Assembly: GCA_029721515.1 (NCBI GenBank)
Contig: CM056563.1
Span: forward strand, 13,333,454-13,397,453
Length of the DNA stretch: 64,000 bases
Reading direction: 5' to 3'
Origin: Synanceia verrucosa
Taxonomy: Eukaryota; Chordata; Actinopteri; Perciformes; Synanceiidae
Shown one piece after another: positions 1 through 11,265 of the stretch. The notes under the pieces are model-generated. The model had not been told where the DNA came from. It did no database searches and worked only from the letters and a program-made list of their open reading frames with translations. Position numbers and translations under genes: made by a program. Position 1 is the stretch's first letter. Every line of letters starts with the position of its first letter.

Positions 1-189
1 AAGATACATGTAGAGGAGATGGCCTGAGGGCAACTTTTATTATAACGTTATAACGTTTATCTCTGAAACCGAGCACACAGGTGAATGATTAGCATTAGAG
101 ATGATGAGGTATAAGCGATAGCATAAAGGCTATCGTTAAGGTTAAAGGGACCAATTCCACCAGTGAATGAAAGGATATGGGCTGGAGAC

Positions 190-426
190 CATACGGATGC
201 ACCAGTTGCGAGGACAGGTGGTCTGCTTTAGGCAGAAGAAGACCACAGGCGCCAGCTCTGGGAAGGGCAACACCAAAGCGCTCAGGTCACTGCCGATGCT
301 GACGTCATCACCTGGACCCACTTCCTCGATGATGTCGTCATCCTGCGCCGAGCCGTATTCCTCACTCTGCCCTGGCCCTGCTGAGGAGACGCTCCCCAGT
401 GGCACAGGACACTCCTCGCTCGTCAT
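190..426 (-). CDS. cacna1i: First coding exon of T-type calcium channel alpha-1I (Cav3.3), partial
   Basis: This exon encodes the cytoplasmic N-terminus of a low-voltage-activated (T-type) calcium channel pore subunit, a plasma-membrane channel used mainly by neurons. The ATG at 424-426 has a good context (GCC before it) and an in-frame TGA two codons further upstream, so the start is well set. About 50 acidic, Ser/Gly-rich residues are followed by the motif FFCLKQTTCPRNWCIRMV at residues 63-80. From family knowledge, this block lies just before segment IS1. It resembles Cav3.3 (Gln-Thr-Thr and Pro-Arg-Asn-Trp-Cys-Ile) more than Cav3.1 or Cav3.2. Similarity stops after Met-Val, where the usual CNPWFE should follow, so the exon ends near 187-195. 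No ideal donor is visible: GTATGG after 195 and GTCTCC after 190 are the options. The remaining exons would lie to the left of the window. Paralogue assignment rests on one exon. Confidence 0.85.
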
Positions 427-2350
427 GGCAACTCAGCCGAGATCTGAAAGGTGACGGAAGTCAACGCTGGGATTACAGAAATGAAATGATCATCACGTTG
501 TTTGATCACCAGACAGATCACCAATAAAAAAAAGACTGCTGATGTAACAATCATGCAGCATTTGCACTGCAGCAAATAAATACCAATTAAATGCGTTCAC
601 TTCATGAAATTTTGATTGGACTTTTAGCTCTGCTGTTACTGCCGCAGACCACTAAATCACCCCTCACGTCATAATACCACCTCACAACTCACAGACGTTT
701 AACACTTGTTGTTTTTTTGAGGACCAAAAGGTCCATTAGTGTCTCGCTTTGAATGCTCTTATCATAAACCCACTTGTTGTCTGCATAACAGAATGCACTG
801 CTTGCTGATAACAATCACCTCTCACAATCAAAACACACAGAGGGATACGACAGCGGAGAGTAAATCAATGTCAACAGTCACTGCATATTCATTGACGATT
901 CATTTAGCTCCATCACCATGTCGTGAGAGAGGAAATGGCTTTCCATCTCTTACCACTTAGCTCATGAGTGGATTCACTTCTATCGGTGAGAATAATGCAC
1001 ACACACACACACACACACACTGTCTTTGTATGGTCCAATGTTACACTTTTTACACAGTATATTTCAACATATTTACACATGCTTTCAGTGCATTAGCTCA
1101 AAAAGTACAAATGATGGAGTTTCAGTTTAGTAAAGGAATGGTATAAGAGCAAAAAAGAGAGAATGATGTAAACATGGCTCTTTTTGCACTTCCCACTGGT
1201 GAGCCAAACCAATCAGCCATTAGCAGCCGTAGCCTGAGTGAATGCAAAATAACATATTGGACTTGGTAGTTCACTTGCTTTTAACTGGCAGCCAAAGAAG
1301 GCAGCCAGATAGTGGCAAGGAGCCAAGCGAAGGGCTGGACGTGTGCATAGCTGGACATATGCCATCTCGCAAACATACCCACACACACATCAGTGTTTAA
1401 GGCTGGGGCTCATGCATAGACGTGACACTGGGTGAATGTTTCATACAACTGCATGATTATTTCAAGCTGTGTGAACATGTGTGAGCACTCATCTTTACTA
1501 TCATTAATGTGATATTTGCGCATCTGTGCTGCAAGCAGATAACTGCAAACATGCGTGCGTAGGTGTGGTTTCCTTCATGTGCGTGTGTGCATGTGTGTGT
1601 GTGCATTAGTGAATGTGTTTGCTTACGCTAAATCCTGGGATTAAGTGCTAGTGGGAGAGAAGTCTTTGTTTGTAAAGGGTAATGATATAAAAGGCTATTC
1701 TTTATAAGCTAAGAAAATAGGACAGTGGTGATTTAGTAGCCCGCATCCCTCGTAGCTCCAGAGCTAATCCTCTGATGTGATGTCAAAACCAGTTGGAGAT
1801 ATTGAAAACATTAGAAAGTCATGCACCACACACAGCGTCTCAGTGACACACAGTACCTCTTTTGCCAATCCAAAACTGGCCTTTTGAAGTAGCTTTACCC
1901 TAGCAACAGCTGCTTCCTGTGGAGGCAGGAAGTTTATTCTTACTCTGCAGTGTTTTATTTCCCATGACAAAGCTTCTTAGAGAGACCCTGTCGTTATTAT
2001 TGGAGACTACAATTAAGCAGGAGACAGCTTTGTAGTATTTGGAAGGAGTGCGTTACGTGACTTCAGTGTAAGACTATTTGACTGTCTGTGAAGAAAATGA
2101 CTTACTCTTAAATTTGTTTGCATGTGCTCGATACCCGCGGCCCCCAACCTTTTTTTTTGCAGATTCACAGGGGAATGATACGACCAGCATAAAAACAATT
2201 ATAAAGTTCATGCAATGCACAAACTGTATCAGAAGGAGCCAAGGTGTCAAGAGGCACAGACGCACACTCACAGAGCGGTGTAATTAGGAGAGTTTTTATA
2301 TTTCAACACAAAACAACTTTCAACTTTGAGACTGATAGTATAGTTTGATC

Positions 2351-2425
<75 letters not shown>

Positions 2426-3826
2426 ACAATATTTGTCATTTAAGTGAAAAAATGTCTCAGGGAGCTCAGACGCTGAGCTATCCGAGCTTCTATATGTGAC
2501 CTGTGGGTGACAGTAATGAGCCTTTGCTACATCAAGTCTGCCAGAAACTAACAAGACGAAAGAGAAGAAAAGCAGCAATTGCAGCACTTTGGTAAAGTCA
2601 TAAAGACATTGGCAGATTCTAATGGGATCAATATGTCAAATACAGTATGATTGCAAACAATGAATTTCTGCAATGCTGGTGAGCCACATGATGAGCTACA
2701 ACTGAGCATTGTTTACCCTGGTGCTCAGGGACCATCTACAAAGTGCAACACCAGAAAAAAAAACAAAAAGTGTTCCCTTCATATATGCTGTAGCATCACT
2801 AAATTTATACATTGATATAGCATCAAACGACTAGTTGCTTTGTAAAGATGCAGTGGAGTTTACCTGAGCACAAAATGAAGATATTCTCCATCTGTGTCTG
2901 TTACAATCCAATATCTGTGCTTCCTGCATGTTAGTGCATGCGAGTCCCTGTTTGTGTGTCCCAAATGGTTAATGCTGAGGCAATCCCTCAGTCCGTAATA
3001 CGTACGTAAAGCTCCTTCATGTAACTATTGCTGCTCCTTTATTCAGACTCTCTTTTCATGATGTTGCTACATGCTGGGAAAGCTTCCTCTACGTGTTTTT
3101 TATGATGACGACTGATGACTGTCTGTGTGTGACACAAAGAAACTAAGAGAGAGAGAGACACACACACACACACACAAGGCCCCCACTGCTGTGTTAGCAC
3201 TGACACACATTCACACTTTCTAAACATACACACTATCGCACATTAACACCCTTAATTGGGGTAGCGGCTATACAGTCACCCATTTAGCAGCACGGTGAGC
3301 TAAAGGCTGTGATGAGACATGGAAAAACTTGCTTTCCCCCTCCCACACACACTCACTGCGACAGTCTGAGACAGAAAGGGGCTGGATGGAAAACAACAGT
3401 GAAAAACATACTGTGGATCCATAAGGGGTTTGGGCAACACATTCCTCATTTTAATCATTTCATACTGCCAATTTGATTATATAAAAAAGCAGTGGAAATC
3501 TATCAGTCGTCGCTGGCTGTTTACACGGAGATCAAAAATGTGATGTATGATGCTCAAGGGAGACAATAATGACAAAAAAATCTCAGTGAGTCAGTGAATG
3601 AGCTCAAAATTTGAGGCTCAAGATGAGAAATTGGAGGCTTAAAATAGAAATGATGTGAGCATGCAGTGTCCCCAAATCTCAAAGCTATTGATTTATGCCT
3701 GCGAGCTATGCATGTTCAGAATTATAGATGGACTTTCAGAGAAGATTACAGTGTTGTTCTGTCAGCTAAAATCTGTCCTTGCTGCAACAAGGAGAGACTA
3801 CATCTCTACATACGGCACTGCAGTGC
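427..3826. other. Upstream flank of cacna1i, no gene seen
   Basis: AT-rich non-coding sequence upstream of the cacna1i start. It holds a (CA)n run near 995-1020, the long (TA)n tract listed separately, and a short (CA)n at 3151-3175. The 5' UTR and promoter of cacna1i should be here or further right, but I see no TATA box or CpG-dense stretch that fixes them. Confidence 0.5.
2354..2424. repeat. (TA)n/(CA)n microsatellite
   Basis: About 62 bp of uninterrupted TA dinucleotides followed by a short CA run. The peptides predicted across it are low-complexity artefacts. Confidence 0.97.
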
Positions 3827-4148
3827 TAGCCTGGTCTTACTAGACCCTCGTACTATCGTACAGAGAGTCTGGCATTCCTCCATTGAGAACGGATTTTAGA
3901 AACGATTGGATCTGATCCAATCTGGTCAAACATTCCTCTTGCTGAATATTTGGGAGCCGAGCCAAAACAGACTGAATGGCTTCCTTCACTTCCGCGGCCC
4001 GCGTTAACACCGGCCTCCCCCCATCCCCCACCATTCACTGATTGGCCCGTTTGGAAATCATCCTGAGAAATTGAATCCAAGGGGATCAAACCCAGACGTA
4101 ATCTGTGGGGAGATGATAAATGAGCAGAATATTACTGCAGCCAGGCTA
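3827..4148. mobile_element. MITE with TAGCCTGG ends
   Basis: The segment starts TAGCCTGG and ends CCAGGCTA, a short perfect terminal inverted repeat. It is flanked by CTGCAGTGC (3818-3826) and CTGTAGTGC (4149-4157), which read as a 9-bp target-site duplication with one transition. The interior has no long open frame and contains a GC-rich patch near 3990-4030. A second element with the same termini lies at 44235-44521. The superfamily is not certain; a 9-bp duplication would suit Mutator-like elements. Confidence 0.6.
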
Positions 4149-5117
4149 CTGTAGTGCATCTGTGGAAGTGTTTCTCCTCGTTGCAGTTTAAAATGACATA
4201 TTATTCAAATTTTTAGGGTCATGCTCATTTTGAGTTTCTACTTGAACATGTTTATATGCTTTAATGTTCAAAAAACATTTTTTTTCGCAAACTGTCTCAA
4301 TACCTACATTCCACCGTGTCTCAAATGGCAGCTGTTAGCATTACGTTATGTGATTCGGACAGTTTAAAGCATAAAACATAATATCTCCATTTTATTCTGT
4401 GTGCAAATACATAAAAGCTGGTCTAGTTGCTTTGGAAGGCAGCCCAAATATACTGCGAAAACAAATGATCCTGTATTTGACATATTGTAGCACATAATCC
4501 TCAGCTTCTACAGGGAAAAGTTATTAAAAAGTGCCACTCTGTTATGTTGCATTATGAGTTTCAGAAATTATAAAGATCAGTGCAGAAAGTTGCATGAGGC
4601 TTTCTTTTTCTTTAGCAGAAATAACGCTGGGTTGGAGGCGTGCATGATGTGTACTGTATGTGTGTGTGTGTCAGGTGATTTGAGACAATGCTGATCCCAG
4701 CACAGCGCTCACAGACAGCCAGGGATCTGACTGTCACAACGACTTAGCACAGCACCCGGTCTTAACATGTCTTAAATTCTGTCTCTCCCTGCGTCAAAAC
4801 ATAGTGGAGGAAGCACAATATTATCACTTGAGAACACACACACACTCCGTTGTGTGTGTGACTTGGCTAAAAGATGAGGAAGAACAGTGAGCATGAGGAA
4901 ACGAGCGGCAGGTCCCTGATGACGAGTAGCTAGAAATCTAGATGCACCCTAGCGGGAAAAAATATTTTTGCCGAGCAGGACGGTCTAATGGCGCGCCATA
5001 GGGGATTATCCTGGCTCTACCAAGGAGTCTGTTGGACCATGCGTGGTGAGTCGTTGGGGTGGACGTAGAATGATGACGACAGGGCTGCGTGACGCTGGAG
5101 ATAGCAGAACAACCAAG

Positions 5118-5960
5118 ATGGCTGTGGCTAACGAACAGCGGCCATTTGAATCAACTCTATCATTGATTTTGGAAGAGTTAGACTTGAGCTTTTCTTTGAA
5201 AGTTGAGCGGAAAGAAGCACTCAGGTCATTCATTTTAAAGAAGGATGTATTTGCTGTTTTGCCGACCGGCTACAGCAAACGTCTAAGGCTACGTTCAGAC
5301 TGCAGCCTGAAGTGACCCAAATCCGATTTTTTCACCCCTATGCGACCTGTATCTGATCTTTTAATTACAGTCTGAACGACACAGATCCGATTTTTTCAAA
5401 TGCGACCCAGGCCACTTGGATATGTGGTCCTAAAACCGATACATATCCGATCTTTTGACATGCGACTTCAGTCTGAACGGCCACGTCGCATTCAGCCGAC
5501 CTACACGTCACCAACAAGCTACAAACTTCACTATTCTGCAGCGGAAGTAGGCAGCAGCGGGAAGAAGAACAACGATGGCGGATGATAATGCGGAGAGTAG
5601 TCAGTGGAGGGAAAACAAGGTTTCTGAGTTCATTCATATTTGAGAGGATAGCTCTATTCAGGCCAAACTGGAGGGGTTTTATCGGAACCGGGCTGTTTAC
5701 ACTCCACCGCTAGCGTCCATGTTTACTTCCATAAAGACTGAGCATGCACGCTGCATGCGACGTCATCGCATCCTCCAATGCGCATGCGGGACACTTGTGA
5801 GGAATTTAAGTTCACACTGCAGATCACATACAAGTCGCATTTAATTGGAAATGTGAACGACCTCGCAAAAAAATTGGATTTCACAAAAAAATCTGAATTG
5901 GGCATTAAGCCCTGCAGTCTGAACGTAGCCTAATATACCAGCTGGCTCTGCTGGTAGCGT
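5118..5960 (+). pseudogene. RecQ-like helicase N-terminal fragment split by a MITE
   Basis: From the ATG at 5118 the frame encodes about 55 residues. It has a segment resembling the RecQ motif 0 region (KVERKEALRSF) followed by KKDVFAVLPTGYSKR, which resembles RecQ helicase motif I (Walker A). The usual GKS of the P-loop reads SKR here, so ATP binding is doubtful. At 5284-5286 the frame is cut by a PIF/Harbinger-like MITE. Directly after the second TAA copy (5931-5933) the same frame resumes with IYQLALLVA and stops soon after. I infer a repeat-borne or degraded helicase exon. RecQ-like fragments of this kind recur in teleost genomes, but no intact helicase is present here. Confidence 0.65.
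5287..5930. mobile_element. PIF/Harbinger-type MITE, TAA target duplication
   Basis: The terminal inverted repeats are GGCTACGTTCAGACTGCAG at the left and its exact complement at the right. They are flanked by TAA at 5284-5286 and 5931-5933. A TWA 3-bp duplication is typical of PIF/Harbinger. At 644 bp without a transposase it is non-autonomous. Sub-terminal repeats resembling ATCCGATTTTTTCA and GCGACC recur inside it. The insertion target can be read because it split an open frame. Confidence 0.85.
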
Positions 5961-6249
5961 CACATTGTCCATTGCTCTGATTGGTCATAGCGCTGGCCTA
6001 TTACATGCAGAGGCAGTTTGAACAACAACGGTTGGTCCCACCCACAGGCTTCAACTGCATATTGACTGGCCGCAGACTATACAATTGATGTTATAGTCTG
6101 GCTTGTCAGGCTAGATGATTGGTGCTGCTGTCCCAGATGTGTGTGTGTCAAAAGAAACATAATGCACCACTGGACCACTCAGACACAGACAACGGCTAAT
6201 GCTATTAGAATCACTGCAGGGCAGGAGTCCCTTGAGAACACAACTTAGC

Positions 6250-6251
<2 letters not shown>

Positions 6252-6295
<44 letters not shown>
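6252..6295. repeat. (AC)n microsatellite
   Basis: A clean dinucleotide run of about 22 units. Confidence 0.97.
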
Positions 6296-6299
6296 GCTA

Positions 6300-9200
6300 T
6301 CTCGTCAGCTACGTCAGGCAGTGCTTCATCCAGTGACCCGAGACAAACCAGTTTTGACACCTATTGCTGAGTGATCAAAACAACACATTACTTTGTCACT
6401 GAGGCTATCAATATATTCAATGAGAGGGTGTAATGTATTTATACAGCAGCAGTGACAGGGCAGCCACCGCAGAATAAGACGACTTTCTGACAGCACTATA
6501 AAACAGCCTTCTAAAATGTGATAAATATGACTCTTGCATAATAGAAAAGCATTATTCCCACTCTGCAACTTTACCTTGCCAAGTAAACCTTAACAGGCCT
6601 AGTTTAGTGCCACAGGCATATTTTAATATGTCAACATAAATGGACTTTGGAGCATGATGAAACACCTTTATGGCACATTTGGATGAAATTTACAGGACAG
6701 CTCAATATAATCACTGCAGATTATGCTGTTGAAGTTCATTTCCCATCCTGCATCACTGTTTTCTTTTCAGTTGTTACATTACACCAGGCTGCCTTTACGT
6801 CTTCACAGCACCACAAATAAGGACCCATGTGCTTTACTTAGAATAACCCTCAATAGATCAAAAGGGGGAAGAAAACACTAAGTCAGTGGTAAGCGACTGG
6901 CTTGGCCATTGTTGCTGGAGCAAGACACCTAGAGCATTTCTCCTGAGGAGGTAAACGAAGCAGAGAACATGCTGCATCGACACTTCTCTGCGACAGGCTG
7001 TCGCAGGGATGCATGCATGGGCTACAGTCGTTTAAAAGCGTCACACTATGTTCGATTTTTAGTTACAATCAGGAGTGCGGCAGGTACAGACAATAGAGCT
7101 CATTGTGGTGAATTCCAGCAACAACAACTGAGATGGTAAATAGTGGAAGAAAAATTAAATAAAGCTGAACTGGAGATGGATGTATGTTAATGCCAAATGT
7201 TTTTTTAAGGGAAATTCCAAAATCCATTGTATTCTGTTTGAAAACTACAGTAAGAGCAAAGCTGAGCCCTCCAAAATCCTCTTAGAAATCATGCTGTTTG
7301 TTCTTCATTGGCTTATGGTAGAATAAAGAAAAAGAAGAAGCTGTAATGAACAGTTCTTTGCTTCAAATAAAAAGGCAAAACAAGTAATCTTGGCCCTGTT
7401 CTACCTGACTTTATGCCACCAAATTAGGTCATATTTGATGAAAATTAAAGAACTTTCTTCTTTCTTGGTCTTTTTCCATAAAACAACAAAAAAGAGAGGC
7501 TTGTATCAGTTACACAAACTAATGAGTGGTTAAACACAGGAGATTCTCCACAGTATTACAGCATATTTTTATCTGTTACACTGAGTGTTCTGTGCTCACG
7601 TCAAAGTTGCTATAGTTTAAATTCCTGTCCTGAAATTGGTTAAAATATCCACATCCACTGCAGAAAGATGGGTTGTTAACCTGCAGCCACAGCCAGACAC
7701 TTAAAGGTATTTCAGCTGGTAGGTGACATATGGGTGTCAGAGCCATCTCCTGCTTCCAGTTGTATTATCCTGACTCAGCAGAATAGCCAGATAATTTGGC
7801 CCACAGATTTGTTATGGATCACAGATCAGCCGAGTCGGCAGATTTATCCCTAACAGCCATATGTTCTGTGAAAATAACACTTCATTGGTCTGCACTGAAA
7901 TCACATTGTCACATTTCTGAATTCCACTAAAGTAATTATAATGTGAGTATGCACTTAAGTTAAAAATTAGCAACAAATCGGCATCTTCCCCAGGCTGATG
8001 GGATTTAGAAATACAATAGGTAATAATAATTTCATGACTGGTGGTTGGGTGTGCTGCTATCACTGAGAATCAATATTCAACTCATCACCAACAGAACCAA
8101 AATGGCTCCACGTTGATAAAATTGCTTACAGTTGCTCCTGACAGAAGTAAGTACAAAGAAATGCTGCCCAGTACAAATGGTGGTGAGCTGAAGCCAAACT
8201 GGTCAAAAAGGGCAACTATTTAGACAATATGGCCAAAAATGTCATCATATTTTTTTTTTATATTGATCAATGTCAATAACTATCACACTGGCTGTTTGTA
8301 TAGTTTCAGTCAAAAAGAGGAAAACTGATTCAAAAATAATAATTACAATAAATCTCATATATGTGTCATTGTCACTGTGGAGCCCTACGTCAGAATGTAT
8401 TGATCATCCATTGTGTCCTCATGTGTCAACAGTAAGTAAACATCCCAGCTCTGTCCTGTGTAGGCTGTTTATGGCAATTCATCTTTTGATCTGACGAATG
8501 GATAAAAGATTTGCTTTGATCCATCTTTAATCTCACATCTCCCTTTTGGAATTTTAAATTTCCTGTTTCCATTTCCGCTTCTTAATCGGTCTTGATTCTT
8601 CCACTTTATTTCTTCTTATTCCCTCTGCTGCCCCTTTCCTTCGCTCTCGCTTTCTTTCCATTACTCTCTGCAGCTCTTCTGCCCCTCTAACAACTTCCTC
8701 CTTTTCTGTAATTCTCCCTCTCAGTCACACTGTCTCTCTCTTTCTATGATGAAGAGGATACTGAGCTCTGTGTCAGAAATCATCTTTAGTGGCTGCCAGT
8801 CGATTATACCAAAGCAGCAGCCCCATCAGCCTAATCTGTTTTAACAGCATTAGCTTTTGCCAAGCAGCCGAGACTATCCTCATGCATGCACAGTTTGAGC
8901 GGATATCAAGCACGTCTCTGTGTCTTTAAGTCAGCGTGAGCGCTCTGTTGTGAGACACGCTGTCACAGACACTAATACACCACGTAGTGCTTTAGAGTCA
9001 TGCTAACAGCGCTTAGTTTGGGTCATGCGAAGGTTCAGGTGGATTAATAGGAATTCATTGGGTGGCAACAAGACAGACAGGCTGGGAAATGAGCTGGAGA
9101 GAAGCGAGTGGAGGCTGGGACCCACAAATTGGATCACGGCTCGCTGCACAGAGAGGGCGGAGGCTAGACGTCGACTAAACACCACATATACAGCTCTATT

Positions 9201-9602
9201 AAGCAGTGGACTTTATAGCAGGATAGGATTATACAAGCTATGCTCTAACCTGCTGAGCTCACGTTTCATTTGCCAATTTGAATGAAAATGCAAATTGTTT
9301 AATTTAACTTTTATGCTGAAATGTTCAGTTTAGCTTGAGTTCAACTCGGGGGAAAATGTACTCATGAACCTCATTGGGCATTTGAATTTTGAGTCAGCAT
9401 ATTCAGCTACCTGCTGTATCATACGGACACATGAGCTCATGTTTTTTTGTGCTTTGTGAGGTTTGAATTCAACATGATCCAAAACACTCAACTCTCTTAG
9501 CTTGAATCACTAGTGCAGCAACTCAGGTCCACATTTCAAAGCACTGCAATCTAAAAACTATAAAATCTCACCTTAAAACAAGGCAAAATTTAGTATTGAG
9601 AT
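6300..9602. other. Intergenic, no gene seen
   Basis: AT-rich non-coding sequence with a pyrimidine-rich stretch at about 8580-8750. The open frames are short, lack family similarity that I can recognise, and have no paired splice signals of note. Confidence 0.5.
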
Positions 9603-9620
9603 TAGGGATGCACTAATATC

Positions 9621-9623
<3 letters not shown>

Positions 9624-9672
<49 letters not shown>
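9624..9672. repeat. (AT)n microsatellite
   Basis: About 24 AT units, followed by mixed CA/TA. It sits where the related MITE at 14894 has a short GTATATACA segment, so it may have expanded from that. Confidence 0.95.
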
Positions 9673-9679
<7 letters not shown>

Positions 9680-9721
9680 GTACATATATATACATATACA
9701 CACAGTCTGTAAGTAATATTG

Positions 9722-10040
9722 AGGGCTTCTGGGATTTGTAGACAGGACATAAAGAGATGGTATACACCACAGAGATCAAAGCAGGAAGTGGAGATGATCA
9801 TGATTAGAGAGCAAAACAAACGGAATCTGTACAAAAAAATTATAATTTTGGTGAAAGTGGCCTTTTCAGAGTCATAGTACAAAATATTCTGTGGGTCTAG
9901 AAATCCATCCATCCATTTTCTGCCGCTTATCCTCACATAGGGTCGCGGCGGGGTCTACAAATATGACTCAAAAATGGACAAAAACACTGGCACAAGGCAC
10001 TTTCTGTGTTTATAAAAGAGCTGGTACTCAATGAGCTAGT
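9722..10040 (+). mobile_element. Decayed copy of the 14.9-kb TTAA MITE
   Basis: Three blocks match the element at 14894-15376 in the same order and orientation: the GCTTCTGGGATTTGTAG block, the CAGAGTCATAGTACAAAATA block, and the terminal block ending CTGGTACTCAATGAG. The end that should read TTAA is CTAGT here, so the copy is older or damaged. A short SINE tail is inserted at 9905-9951. Confidence 0.75.
9905..9951 (-). mobile_element. 5'-truncated V-SINE tail, 47 bp
   Basis: The CCATCCATCCATTTTCTGCC start and GCTTATCCTCA...GGGTCG core match the 3' tail of the fuller SINE at 23124. It is flanked by GGTCTAGAAAT (9894-9904) and GGTCTACAAAT (9952-9962), an 11-bp duplication with one mismatch. 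This indicates a severely truncated retroposition event. Confidence 0.8.
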
Positions 10041-11265
10041 ATTGCTGTTATGGCCAATAACCAATATTTACGGATATAAAAATATGTTTAAAAAAGTTTC
10101 TGAGAATTTTGTTAAGACTCATGCAAACTGAGTTTATGAACGTCTTCCTTTATATTCAAATAACAAGGTTACAGGTTGACCATGAAATTTAGGGACATTT
10201 CCAACACAGAGATAACAACATTTATTACTGTAGTGACCAGCTACCGAAATAACTGTTGTTCTAGTCTGTTCTCAGCATGCTCCCTAGGGTTTGTGCTTCC
10301 TACCCGGCTACCGTAATAACCGTTGTTCTAGTTAACATGAAACATTTTTTCTCTGTGATAAATCGCTAAAATTGGGGACATTTTCAGGGAAAGCTATAAC
10401 CAGGGACTGGTCATCCAGTCTCTGGGAATCGGGGAGTTCTGGTCACCTTATCATAAATTACAACACTATGAAAAACGAACACACTCCTGACAATATTACG
10501 AACGAACATAATAACGTCCGATACCGCTATTAGTGCTGATATATCGTGCATCCTTAATTCAGACACACTGATGCTAATGATGCAATGTCACACATGACAG
10601 GATTTATTTTGTCTGCGTCTCCTGTTTAACATGATCCGTGATAAAGTGTAGAGGACGGCTGAGGACAGGAAGCAGAACTGACACCATGGGTGATCCGCAC
10701 AAGTAAAACTCAACTGCTGTCACAAGCTGCTGGTGTGTGTGTACACACATCAGTGTAAGTGATGTGGGGTGTGGGTGTGGGGGGGGCTGTGCTTCCATGC
10801 TCCATGCGTGTTATTGACTGATTTATAACAGGCTCCCCAAGCTTCCCAACACAAATCCATACTGGCGAAGGAGGGAAGGTCCAATAATGCTGCCAATGAT
10901 TTACTATTAGAGCTCTTGCTGTCAGTCTTTCACCCTGATAAATGACATGCATTTCCCTGGGGCTGCCTGTGTACGAGGCAGAGGGAGCTCATACTTGTAG
11001 GCGTGCCAAGCAAAGCAAACGGTCAATCTTCGAGGCTGATGTGCGAGCGCTTCTACTGCAGCCTGTCAGCTTTGGTGTGTGTGTGTGTGTGTATATGTAT
11101 ATGTGTGAGTTTCTGGGCTCCAAACCACATCAAGCAGTTGTCTGCTCTGTGCCGACTACACTGACAGAAAGAGGGGGACTAAGGATGATCAATTCACATT
11201 AGGGACATGCTGCCGCGCAGCTGCAGGTCTACGTATCATGTCGTCAGTTTGCCCTCACACTAATA

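Larger units (their letters stand above)
9603..10557. mobile_element. Decayed hAT-like element hosting other repeats
   Basis: The left end reads TTAGGGATGCACTAATAT and the right end TATATCGTGCATCCTTAA; read inward these match as imperfect terminal inverted repeats of the GGATGCAC type common in fish hAT MITEs. No clear 8-bp duplication survives. Inside are an (AT)n run, a decayed copy of the 14.9-kb TTAA MITE, a 47-bp SINE tail, and two 26-bp direct repeats (10240-10265 and 10307-10332, beginning GCTACCG). Confidence 0.55.

Noticed and set aside
167..454. Plus-strand 95-codon frame over the cacna1i exon
   Set aside because: It is the antisense shadow of the recognised calcium-channel exon.
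5043..5315. Treating the 90-codon frame as an intact helicase gene
   Set aside because: The last part is MITE sequence, the P-loop is altered, and the frame ends soon after the MITE.
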